Below, piece by piece: positions 39,811 through 51,068 of a DNA stretch of 64,000 nt. The translations under genes were made by a program, and so were the position numbers. The DNA lies in the NCBI GenBank assembly GCA_003342895.1, contig PTFA01000020.1, forward strand, positions 7,028,651 through 7,092,650, in the 5' to 3' direction. Origin of the DNA: Casuarius casuarius. Taxonomy: Eukaryota > Chordata > Aves > Casuariiformes > Casuariidae. The notes below the pieces were generated by a model. That model ran no database searches. It worked only from the letters and a program-made list of their open reading frames with translations, and was not told the origin of the DNA. Each line of letters begins with the position of its first letter. Positions within the stretch are counted from its first letter, which is position 1.

Positions 39811-40900
39811 AGAGCATTACAACATATGTTTCTCAGTTCATCAATATCCTTTTGAACCGCAGTCTCATGAACCAGCATACTTACATTCCTTCCCTGTTGT
39901 GTTATCTGGAAATGCAAGAAGCGTAGCCTCTATTCCAGTCTCCAGAAAAAGAATGAAAATACTGGATATCATAGACTCAGATCCTTGCAGAAGCACATGC
40001 TAAACAGTCTTCCATTTTAACAATGACCATTCTTTTTAAAATATATAATCATTGTTCACCAACTTCATTTTAGGTTTATTTAGTCCAGTTCATTTAATCC
40101 ATGCTTCCTTCCTTGCTTAAGAACATGGTGTATGAAATTCTGTTAAAAGCCTCAGGAAAACTATGTTTTGTACATTTTATTTTTTACTTCTTTACCCAGA
40201 AGTCCTGTTGCCTTGTTAGTTATTTTGACTCTACACAATTTGTTCTTGACAAGTCCATTTTGGCTGTTACACATTTTCTTGTTTTCTCCTAGGTGTCTAC
40301 AAAACATTTAACTATATGTTCTAGTATTTTTCCAAGGGGGTGGTGGGGAAGGGAAATGGATCTTAAGGTGACCTATCTATAATCCCTTGGCTCCTCCTCT
40401 TTCCCTTTCTGAAAAGGGGCATCAGGTTTGTCTTTTTCCCCTGTTCTGGAACCTGGCTTGACCTCTGTGAGTGTTCGGAAAACGGCCGCACCGTTGTTCC
40501 GGCCAGCTTAAGTGTTGTGGGATGAAGATTCTCAGGCCCAGCTGATCTGAAGATCTAACTCCTCTAAGTACTCTCTAGCCTACTTTCTCCTGTCACAGCC
40601 CTGGATCTTACTCTTTTGTGGCTGATGTAAACTCTGTTTGCTGCATGATCCCAGCTGACCTTTACAGCGAAGATTAAGGCAAAGAAAGCATTAAAACACG
40701 TTGGCCTCCTCTAGGTCATCTATTAAGAGTTTCTCCCCTCTGTTGTATAGCAGACTAGTACTCTCCTTGATCTTTCTCAGGCTAATAATGTACTAATAGT
40801 TTGTTACCCTTGATGTCCCTTGCTAACTGTATCTCTAACACAGTTACTCTTATTTTATACTTTATGAGAACATGAATCTGGTTCTTCTTTTCTGTGTGCT
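39370..40900 (-). mobile_element. Long ancient CR1-type LINE fragment (RT-coding part)
   Basis: The plus strand follows the antisense order of an amniote CR1 RT region. At 39525-39590 the phrase CCAGAACTGGGGCGATACTA is followed by GAGACCTTATCAGCATTGAG. At about 39660-39750 come the TTAGCTTCTGATTTGC and GGCACTTGATTATTC blocks. At about 39900-39990 come GTTATCTGGAAATGC and ATACTGGATATCATAG. At about 40220-40330 comes TTTGTTCTTGACAAGTCCAT...TTTTCTCCTAGGTGTCTAC. Similarity to the same family fades towards 40900. Small deletions and a CA insertion break the frame; it is not functional. Confidence 0.75.
39775..39808 (+). repeat. (AC)n microsatellite inside the CR1 fragment
   Basis: Seventeen uninterrupted AC units interrupt the LINE sequence, so the array probably grew after insertion. 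Confidence 0.95.
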
Positions 40901-41720
40901 CTACTTCCTCCATCACACTTCACTTTATGCAATTAAAAAAATAAATAAATAAAAAAGGATATTCTGGTAAATAAAATGACGTGGTTCTTTTTGTCCACAC
41001 CACCATATGCGCTTCTGCCTGAAAAATGTCCTGCTGTTATGAATTTTTCAGTATTAGCAGGAATAGAGATACTGTACAAACAGTGCTTTAACCATTTACT
41101 GATTGGTGCTATAACAACATCTAACCCTGCTAAAACCACAACCAGATAACTAGAAATTCTTCCGAATGTCATTGCTTTATTTAAAATAGAGCTTGTACCA
41201 TTGCCAATACTGAAGACTTGAGTTTAAAGGATAAAAGATTGGTGCTGACAAAGAAATTCACTGGAAGGAAAATAATATCAAAATTAAACATATCTTAGCA
41301 ATGGACTTTTGGCATGTTTCTCAGTAGAGCTATCGAGAGGTGGGAATAACAGAAACAGTTCCCCCAGGGCCTGGCAACAGTGAGGGCACCATCTGGGTTC
41401 TCTGGTCTCAGAAAGTGCAAGGAGAAGGGGAGGGAAAACTCACGAAGGGGGACGAGAGGGAAATGTTATGAAGGGAGATGACTGCCATGGCAAGTGAAAA
41501 TAAGAGAGGGGAAGAGGACAAATATTTTGCTAGCCTCAGGGCCTGAAAGAGCTCCTGGTATCTCTGTCCTTCAAATACGTGAAGTTTATTACTTAAATCC
41601 CAGAAATTATTTTTTTCTTCTCCGAAATAAGTATGAGAGAAAACAATAAGCAGGGATGAAGCAGAAAGAAAAGCGCAGCTTCTTAAAGCTTATTTAAATG
41701 TTTCAGCGGAACTACTGCCA

Positions 41721-41812
41721 GTATAAGGGTCCACTCCTGACCCCGACTGCAGTGAACCTGTTCATACGGGCAAGGATTACTTACATGAGTAAGAATCACA
41801 AATTCATTTAAC
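41721..41812. repeat. Ancient fold-back repeat remnant
   Basis: The phrase GGGCAAGGATTACTTACATG followed by AGTAAGAATCACAAATTC resembles the arm of an old sauropsid palindromic element ('...ttactcacatgagtaaggattgcaggat...'). Diverged copy, assigned from memory. Confidence 0.4.
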
Positions 41813-42299
41813 ACACTTCCGCCAAAACAAATAGGATCCATTTTTCTGCATGCTTCTGCTGGATGTAACATGAAATGATGAAGAAAAGGCTCCAGAACTC
41901 ATATTATTTGTCTATCTCAAGTTGGAAAAAAACAAATTAATAATATGCAAAATGACCAGAATGCAACCTTGAAATGCCTCTGATCATCAATTGTTGCAAG
42001 AGAGGAAAAATAAAAATGCAGAAGAAAACCAAGGATTACATTTTAAAATGAAGAAAAGAAGAGCTTCTGTACAGAAGAAATGTTTGCTTTATACTCTGCA
42101 CAGATGCTGCACAAGCAGAATTCTCAGTATATTAATACAAACTGTCTGAAAAAATTTGACACGATTTCATAAGAGCAGCAAAAACAAAACAAAGGAAAAG
42201 ATGACGTTTATGGGCTTTTTCCTCTAGCACAACCATGCAAGCTGAGCTGTGAAACTGTGATGGAAATATTAGAGCTGTTGTGCCTGAAAAAACGCAGTG

Positions 42300-42960
42300 A
42301 TCATTTCATTCTTCCTGTCTTTTAATGCTCCAGGGTTTTGGAGACGAATAGGAGCAATAAGTTCACTTTGCAGAATTAATGCTGTAATTCTTTATCATAA
42401 GAGCGGAGCATTACCTCAATCTGATTTTTCTACAAAATGGTTCAAAGTCTATTTTTAATGATGGCCCTAATTTGTTAACACCTTTTAAATTATTAATCCC
42501 CTTTATATTCAAGTAGTTATTGCATGTCATAACAATGTATCTATGCAGGGAAATTTAATAGTATTTTCTGCATGTCAAGAAAAGGCTTGTTCTGCAAAAT
42601 GCTATTAAAACTGATAATGAGCTAAATATTTGCCATAGCAAACACTGAAATTACTATATCAATCAACATTGGGTTCTTTTATTCAATAAACAAAATTTAA
42701 CCTATTAACTTTGCCTAATTTTAGGCAGCAAAATGCTTGTTTTCAGGCATATCTTGCCCTTGACTTCGTATCTTTATCATCTGATAACTACATTTTGCTA
42801 GCCAATTAAGCCATTGTTTTGACTCAGATGTAGTAATATAAGCATTCTATTCCGTTTTGAATACAACTATATTACTAGATCCTGAATGCGATTTTCACTG
42901 AGCAAATTTAGACTACATTTCAAAGCACACATATATCACAGAGAAATGATAAGCTATTTT
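42300..42960. promoter_or_regulatory. Candidate conserved non-coding element
   Basis: About 650 bases of repeat-free AT-rich sequence dense in homeodomain cores. Examples are ATTAATGCTGTAATTC near 42377, TTTTTAATGATGGCCCTAAT near 42453, CAATTAAGCC near 42805 and GATAATGAGCTAAA near 42614. This texture is typical of deeply conserved developmental enhancers, but conservation itself cannot be seen from one sequence. Confidence 0.35.
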
Positions 42961-45318
42961 CTTGAAGACTCCCTTCACATTAAAGAAAAAAAAAGGGGGG
43001 GGATTTATAAGGAAGTCAAAGGGTAAAGGAAAGCCTTGTATTGCAAATATCTAACTCTTCAAATGCCAGCATCTCCTTAAATATGTCTGCACGGCAGGAT
43101 GTTCACGTTAATGTTTTAAGAAAATAACTTCCAAAATATAAAAACTGCACACTAGCTTCACCACTGACAGGCACACACAGGAAAGAGTCCTCTTGCATGA
43201 GCATCTAAGGCATAAATCTGAATGCTGATGGAATACCTAACATCCTCTTCAGCGAAACAAGCAGCAGCTTCCATCTCTGCATAGTACCCATAAGCTGAAA
43301 TGGTTTATTGCATAAGATGAGAGGCTTGCCTCAACACTGTCTGCTGTTGTATGATGCTGCTGTTGATGCATAAGTGGCTACATCCACCGGATCATTTGCT
43401 TTTTACACAGAAAAATGTTGTGTGATCAAGAGGGATCAAAGCGCACCCTCTAGAGGCTAAAATGCAACTGTAGGCACAATCAGAAGTCACTAACTCACCT
43501 CAGGCCCCTTACCCAAGGGTTATATTTGGCCCTAGATCACCTCTTGCACCAAAATGATCACAGATGTTCATGAAAGCGGTATTAAATAATATCAGTTTTG
43601 CACTGAGGTCTTGATGAGAAATGTTACAAGGGAAAGTTCTTTTGCAAGTGCATCCTGTGTAGCATTGCTGTCCAGGATAATATGGAAGCAAAACATAAAT
43701 GAAGAACAAGATTTTATTTTGCCCTGCCTGTAGTAAAGGCTGTGCTTTGCTCATGTTGGAGTCAATTGTAAAGTTCATAGTAACTTCAATGTAAAGTGTA
43801 ACCTGAACATATGTAGCGCAGGTGAAGCAAACCGGAGTCAAAACGCATGCTTTCGCAGTTCCGAGGCCACAAGGCGTATGTATTAATACAGGAACCTGCG
43901 GTTCTTTCTTAAAGACAATTGCTTCATATAAAATATTTCTGATGTAATGACCTAGAGCCACTTCTAAATGGGAATTGGCAGTCTGCAAGTGTCATTTAGG
44001 TAAGACAAGGCTAGCACTTGTAAAGGCTCATACTCCCAGGTTTGCTAATAGGTTTAAACTTTCTTGTGGCCCTTGTTCCTCAGCTTACAACTAATTTCTT
44101 TCTTCTTTTCCCATACTTCACATTCTGCAGTAACTCACAACTGCCAAATAACGCACCTGTGCCAAGGAATTTTGTTCAACTAGGAGTGAGAGCAGTATTA
44201 AGCAATTTTTTCCTGTATAAATTACATGACGAGTCAACTTAAGTACCAAAATTCTCCTCGGAACAATGCTGTCACATGTTAATTCTCTCATTACTTTGCT
44301 CTTTAAGAAAAGAAGACAGAACAAAACAAAACTCTGTTAATTAGGAAGTATTTTTTACTGAAGACGCTATCTTTTTTAAAAAAAGATTCACAAAAGAGTA
44401 CCAAGGATGGGCCCTAAATACAGATAATGTCTTAAACTGTTTCATAATTTGCTCTAGTTATTAATGCAGACCCAAATTTCAGCTACTAGTTTGCAATCAT
44501 TATTAAGTATAAAACTGGACTTGGTGTAATCAAGTGTGAGTTTGTGTCAGGAATTTGTGGGCAAAAACATTAAAATAATTACAATTATCTCCCCAGTAAA
44601 CATAAGAAAGCCAGGAAATTCTAAGTTAATTTAAGGCTGAATTTTAAAGGAACTAAAATTTATAGAAAGATAACTGTTTAAGGTTCAGAAACATTCCCAC
44701 TTTCCTCATAGGGATATGAGATACATAAACAATTCCCGTTTGTGGCTGCAGTCCCAGTTTAAACAGATTTTAAAAAACACACTTCATAGTTTCAAGCATT
44801 TCTGCTTACAATACCACTAATATGACAGGAAAAAGAGGAAGAAAAGTGACTTTGCAACAGGGGAATGTTGCTCAACAGAGGGTCACTTCTATCTCACACT
44901 GTTGCCATACAGCGAAGTACATCATCAGCCGTACACCACATAGAGAAGCACGCCATCAGTCAGCCAAACCCAACCCTTTGGAGGGGCTACTAAGAATAAA
45001 ACAGTGACACCCACTGTGGCTTAATCTGAGATTGCTCTGAGAGCCATTTTTTTTCCCAATATGCTTGTATTTATATTTGTATTCCTTTTATCCTATTCAA
45101 CAAAGCCAGATTTTTGCACCACGTTAACAAGTTTCAAGACGTGTTTCAGAGACATAAACAAGATTATGTGATTATATCTGCCAATAATGATTTCATAATT
45201 TTACTTGTAGCATATAAAAGCTGACTAAAATCTCAAACTAGAGAAATAAAATTGTATATAGCAAAGCAAACATGAAAGAACCCAACTGGTCTCAGGTAGA
45301 TAAGGGAAGGGGGGAGGA

Positions 45319-45338
45319 AAAAAAAAAAAAAAAAAAGG
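45319..45338 (+). repeat. Poly(A) run
   Basis: About twenty A residues following GGGGGGAGG, with GGAAAATTTCC on the right. Simple homopolymer; no associated retrocopy recognised. Confidence 0.85.
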
Positions 45339-47864
45339 AAAATTTCCACATATGCCAAACTTGCATATTTTTGGTATCACATTTCTCTTTATCTTCCATT
45401 TCACGAAGGGAAACTAGACATGATTAACAGTGTATGTAATAGTTTTTTCTGAGGTGCAGCCTGGAGAACTGCACCAAAAATCAGCCAGTACAGAGGACTT
45501 TGGATTAGCCCCAACTCTTCACAGTCTTTCCCTTACTCCAAAAACCCAAATGTATTTATTGAAGGAAAAAAAAAAAGTAATCAATTTTTAACAACTGTTG
45601 TTTAAAATATGAAATTATAAATAAAGTTTCACCCATGTCTTGCAGCAGTCAAGCACATATCAACTGTCAACATCATAGAATCATAGTTAAAATGTCACTG
45701 ATGGAGGAGAACTTTTTTTCTCCTGTTTCCAGCGTGCTGTACCACAGTCTTTCAGTCTTCCAAGTAATGATTGCTTCAGAAGCTCTTAAACCCATGTTTT
45801 ACCCATGGACTGAGATTCTTGGGCACACAGAAAACCTCAGTCTAGTCTAAGGAAAATGCAACAGCCTCCTTAATATCTAAACTGAAGTTCTCTGTACAGT
45901 ACATAGAAATTACAAGGTCAGGGAAAAAAAAAATATTTTCCTTGTAACTAAATGTAACTGTTTATGTTGGATGTTATCAGGTACCATACCTGCATCCTCA
46001 GAGGACAACTAGTTGAAAATGTTCATGGGTAGAGAGGCACTGAAGACAACTACTAACAAACTTGAACACAAAGTTCAAGTTAATGGAAATTAATAATGAA
46101 CAACATGTCTCATTTAAAGTGTGACAATAAGCAATATTCACAGATATTTTCTCTCTTCTTTCTTTTTATTAAAAACACCCCTCTCCCAACACACACACAC
46201 CCCTCAGGAAAAAAAGAAGTATGTGCCTCTACAGTGGCTGATGTACAGGTAAGGCGGGGAAGAAACATCATTTTTCTTAAGAGAGGATCCATCTATTAGT
46301 CTAGAGCATTCACAGTAGAGTGAGATGGCTGAAACTGGTAGAAGAAAATCAAACAGACATCTATCTCATGTGGAGTGAAAGAACGCATGAGAGCAACTGT
46401 CTGGCTGCAACTGCTTCTACAGGATACTCTATTTCTGTTCTATTATGATGAAGCCATTTTCCTTAAAGAGTGAGCAGTGTCTCCTTGGGAAGAATGCTTG
46501 CTGAATACAATTTGAGTGGGTTTTATTGATCATTTGATCACCTATTTGAAGATTGATTTTTTTTTTTTTGTATTTTCTTTCCTTAGTTATAACTTCTGCA
46601 GAGGACAAATATAGCCTCAGACTTTCTTCATGAAAGAGTCCTATCTGAACAATAGCTGCCAAGCTTTTAACTTGGGTAGAAGCTTCTCTGTTAGACGCAG
46701 TAGCTTAAAGAAAAAAAAAAAAAAGGCAGCTTAGGTTACATTTTAGTTAGGATACAAAGAAAAGTGACATTTAGAAATGAATTTGACTTGAAAAACCTCG
46801 AGCTAGGGAACTATTGCAGATGACTGTCTATCAGAGAGGTTTCTGAGGTTGGAAAAATGCCTTAATTAATTTGCCCTAGGAAGGAGAAAAAAAAAGAAAA
46901 CAAACAACAAAAAAAGAAAGACTGATGAAAAGGAAATTAGATAAGGGCTCAAAAGATGGTCCGTTTGGCTTGTAGATAAATTTTGACTTCTATTTACGGA
47001 AGACTGGGGGAAAAAAACCCACAAGAGTTGTGAAGGCACACAGCAGTACCGTAATTTTATTTAATTGAGGATATTGATTTTATCACTGAACTCTGAACCT
47101 GGACAAAAATCAGAGTTTGGCTCTTGAAGTACCAAAACAGACAATCTAGAATGGATAAAAAGGCTGTTCAGACATCCTCAGATCTGGGGTACCAGACGAA
47201 ACATCCTCAATCATAAATGAGGATCTAAAACACTTCCCTTGAGTTCAGTTGCACCTCTAGTAAAAGATGAAATATGAGTGGATTACCTCAACAAGATGAA
47301 TTCAGAAATCTAGCTGTTTCTCTGCTTTAGAAGGTTATGTAAAGGGAAGAGTTCTGAATTATGTAAGAGACTTTGAATAAGAGATTTTCCTGGCACTTAG
47401 AGAAGCCATTTAAGAATAAGCACTGACCTTTCCTTCTGTATGGGTTGATTTTTCTTGCTGGTGAAGCCCTTCTTCTCCCTCCCCTTTTGGGATGGACACC
47501 TATCTACTGATTACTGTGCTCAGCTGATACAGACTGGTTGGCAATATAATTGGAAAATGAACCTTATATTTTCTTTCTACCTCCTTTCATCAATCATGCT
47601 CATAAGAAGGAACTACATTCTATCATATTTAATCCAACATCCAGACCAGGTAATCCTTATAATTGTTCTTTTCAGAAAGCATCACAAAATCTTCTTCTAA
47701 ACTCTGTTCCACCACATGTCAGATAATTCTTTTCTTCAAGGTTTCTGCAAAGATGGAGGTCATGGATTTCTACTGGTTACATACTGAGTGTGAATTATAG
47801 AAAAAAAAAATCAGTTTAGACATTAAAAACTTTCTAAGGCTGCATTATTTTACCCTTAGCACAG

Positions 47865-48035
47865 ACTCTCTATACATGCCCTGGAAGGTCCATCACTGGG
47901 TTTCTTTAAGAATAGGCGAGACAAACTTTTGTTAGGAATGACATAAAGAGCAGAGCATAGTTGCTCCTCCCTAGAGGTTGGAGCAGATAATGTCTTAAAG
48001 CCCTTTCTATTACTATTTTTCTATGATCCTATTTT
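47865..48035 (+). mobile_element. CR1-type LINE 3' end remnant
   Basis: Sense-strand phrases match the terminal CR1 3' UTR: TTTAAGAATAGGCGAGACAA, then TTGTTAGGAATGACATAAAG, then CTCCTCCCTAGAGGTTGGAG, then CCCTTTCTATTACTATTTTT and CTATGATCCTA. Members of the family end in CTATGATTCTATG-type repeats, so the true 3' end lies at about 48030. Confidence 0.75.
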
Positions 48036-50029
48036 TATTCTTCTAGCTCATTAAATTCCACAGTTCTGGAAAAGGCTAGAGATGCTGCTGCCAGGTGATT
48101 TGGGTATCTTCAAATTAACCCCACAGGCTTTGGCACTGAGAAATGGAAAGACTGCCAACTGCTCTTCACATTTTCCCTAGCCTGCCTCTGATCCTTCTAA
48201 CTGGCATGAAGTCAGACTGAACTTACAAACCTCTGCGTTTAAATGAAGCAAAGTCCCATAGTCCACAGAAACAAATGTTTTAGAACCAGATTATTCAAAA
48301 AAAAGCAGACTATACCTATGCGGAAACTGAATGTATCTTTGATTGTTCCATCCAAGTATCTTGAGGTAATTAAAACAACCTCTGCCCCACTGCCTCACCA
48401 TATTCAATTTCTGTTTCTTGCATTTTGGGTTTTTGCACCTTCATGAGTGGTGAAGATTCCAGCTTTCTCTATCAGAAGACGATTCTTTGCTATTTACAGC
48501 CTACACTGAGGTCAAATCTTTTGCCAAGATTGTCATTAACATGTAATCAAAAGAAAACCCAGAACATACACAAAGAATCAGCTGAAAAGTGCTTTACAAT
48601 ATATGAACAAAACAACAAATTTAATGCATTAAAATTAATGACAATTGTACTAGTAAGTTTAAAAGGAAATATATTATAACTGGAAAGAGACAAGAAAGCA
48701 GCACAGTCTCCTTGACATACAGTCTCAAAGGATGCAAAATGTTTGCTACTCTTGGCCTTATCTCCTGCTCTATGCTCAGCTTTAACTGTCCTTACTCTGA
48801 TATAGATAGGGAGTTAGAGAGCAAGAGCCTCTAGTAATAGGCACCACATTTGTCCAATAGTTCAGCCTAACCCAGGGGTTTAAGGCATCTGCTAGGCAAT
48901 AGCACGTTGTACAGTTGCACATGGAAGTACTTTGGCAAAGAGAATCTGAAGAAACTGCTTACTGCAAATGCCACAATATTCCTATGTCAGTGAATCACAC
49001 ACAAGATCTCAGTCTCTTTCTGAAGAAACACATTATCAGATATGACAGTATACAATTTATCTGCCTCAAAAAGACAGTTTCAAACTGGCACTGTAAGGAA
49101 TCTGGGTTTTCCCATAATGATATTTATTTCACTTAGGAATTGAAAGGGATGGAGAGATACCTTGTGTTGCATTAGGATCTCCTTCCAGCACTTCCATCAG
49201 ACCATACTGATGTCTTCTTCACCCTAATCAAGTTGGGAGAGTAACAGTGTCCTGCTGCTTTGATTCTCCAGACACAAAACTGACATGGAGAAGGAATTAT
49301 ACTGCAGTCTGTGCATCATATTACCTTATACTGCGGTCTGTGCATAGTATTACCAACTCCAGATGGCTCAGGGAACAAGGGATTTAATTTGAAAATAAAG
49401 GCTGCAAGAATCTAACTGTAGGACTTAAACACACGATCCTGAATCTGCCACACAGTATATTATTGTGGACCTGTTGAGTCAGTCCAAACTTTACATTTTA
49501 AAATATAATCTCTAAAAATTAGAGTAGGACTTAAAATGAAACAAAAACCAGCCTGAGTATACAAAGCCTATAAAACTTAAAAAAAAAAAAAACACACCAA
49601 AAAAAAAAAAACCCCAAAACCCACACTTCTAGAAAACAATGAAGTCTGTGTACCCGGAGATGTATTGCTGCATGAACACAAGTCATATGCATGTTGTATT
49701 CTGTAGATACGACTGAGGATCAGAGTTGAAAAGGCCCCAGAAAAGTCTAAACAACCAAAAAGCCCAGATCTTTTACTCTCTTAGATCTTTTACTTAAGTG
49801 GGAAAAGTAATGTGAAAATAACACTTATTCTCTCCAATCGAAGGTTAAATGCATTCATCGTTCACTTCTTCCATTTGCCAGTTGTTGACAGCTGTCAATA
49901 TAGGGATTTGATTTCTTTATCTAAGCATCACAAACACTATATTAGTATCTTCAGAGAAAGATCTTGACTGTGAGAGCTGCAGTTTCACTGCCCCAACTCA
50001 ATTACTGCATTCTTGAACTGCAATGTATT
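48036..50029. other. Intergenic DNA, no gene seen
   Basis: AT-rich. Contains an exact-length 29-base tandem duplication (49297-49354) and an A/C-rich low-complexity stretch (about 49578-49622). Confidence 0.5.
49297..49354 (+). repeat. Tandem duplication of a 29-base unit
   Basis: Two adjacent units start TTATACTGC at 49297 and 49326 and end in TATTACC. They differ at only three positions (AG/GG after CTGC, and TC/AG near GCAT). Confidence 0.9.
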
Positions 50030-50420
50030 CATTTGTGGGTGCTGGGGCAGCCAGTGGGAGGGTATTGATTGGAGTATAATGTCATGTGTGGCAGCGAGCG
50101 TGAGATGAAAAGTGTTTTCTGCTTAATGGGTTGGTATTAAGTAGGTGGGAATGGCTTCTAATTAGCCAACAATTGCTGTGTTTCTCAGTTTCCCTCCTTC
50201 CCCTCCTCCTGTCGGTCACCAGCTGCCAATCTCTCTCTCTTTTTCCCTTTTTGTGTGGAGTTCATTGCTCACTGCAGTGAAAGCCTTTGTTTAAAAAAGA
50301 GGGCTCCCAGGGTCTCATCTGCCAGGGTACAGCTTGCTGCCTGCGATGAGTAGCAACTGTCAGTTTATTTTATCTCAGCCTTTTCATCATTCTGCTGAAA
50401 CTGGTCGAGTGAAACCACCT
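50030..50420. promoter_or_regulatory. Candidate conserved non-coding element
   Basis: Unique, balanced-composition sequence with homeodomain sites such as GCTTCTAATTAGCCAACAAT (50154-50173) and ATTGATTGG, a CAGCTG E-box near 50221, and a pyrimidine-rich CTCTCTCT segment. No repeat family is recognised. It is a plausible regulatory element in the desert; evidence is texture only. Confidence 0.35.
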
Positions 50421-50852
50421 GAGAGACCTGAGGATTCAGTACCTACAAGTCATTAGCCAGGACTGCTCAGTCTCTCCCCACGCAGCAAGTCAACTGAACA
50501 CTGCTTAAAATATAGTCCACTTTAACCCCGTATTTTCCTACGGATGTATCCAAACTGTATGTGCATCTTCCTAATTTTAGAGTTCCTTGATCATTCCTTA
50601 AACATACTAGTACTATGATCAGCCAAGTAATATATTTTCCAGTGCTTCTGGACACAAATGCTCAAAGAAAACCTCTTTATAAATGCAAGATATAATACAA
50701 TAAAATCTATTTATTATAATCCCTTTAATCTGAACCTCCTTCTTATCTGAATCTAGGTTATGTCCTCCAGCATGAAACTCATACCTAGTAACTTCCCCAG
50801 TTATTTGAAACCTGCTTACCTAAAAGTTTTTGATGATTCACCTCAGATAAAA

Positions 50853-50943
50853 GGGACAAATTCTGCTCTTAGTTACACCTGTGCAACTCTCCTCCAAATC
50901 AACATGATTATATAGGCACAACAAAAAGCAGCATTTGGCCCAC
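50853..50943. repeat. Ancient palindromic (fold-back) element
   Basis: The left arm GGGACAAATTCTGCTC (50853-50868) is matched by the reverse complement of the right arm, GGGCCAAATGCTGCT (50929-50943). The inner phrase AGTTACACCTGTGCAACTC resembles the 'cagttacaccagtgtaaatc' core of an old sauropsid/amniote element. It probably arose from a short DNA transposon; family name not certain. Confidence 0.6.
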
Positions 50944-50993
50944 AATTTTTAAAGTATTTCCAATATTTCCTTCTCCTTGCCATGCAGTCTCTA

Positions 50994-51068
50994 TGTACAT
51001 ATACAGAAGTACATGTATTTGTGTATGTATACATATGTATATACACATGTATATACACACACACACGC
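50994..51068 (+). repeat. Alternating purine-pyrimidine tract (TATG/TACA/AC)
   Basis: A run of TA, TG and CA dinucleotides ending in ACACACACAC. It could adopt Z-form or cruciform structures and is likely length-variable. Confidence 0.85.

Larger units (their letters stand above)
40901..47864. other. Intergenic DNA with one strong enhancer-like stretch
   Basis: No exon recognised. It includes fold-back remnants (41721-41812, possibly 43740-43805), an AT-rich unique segment at 42300-42960, and a 20-base A run at about 45319-45338. Confidence 0.5.

Noticed and set aside
43509..43988. 159-codon minus-strand frame
   Set aside because: Residue composition is random-like and it overlaps a possible fold-back repeat remnant; no family resemblance.
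45666..45690. ATAGAATCATAG phrase resembling the CR1 3' terminal repeat
   Set aside because: Too short, and flanking sequence does not follow any CR1 order I recognise.
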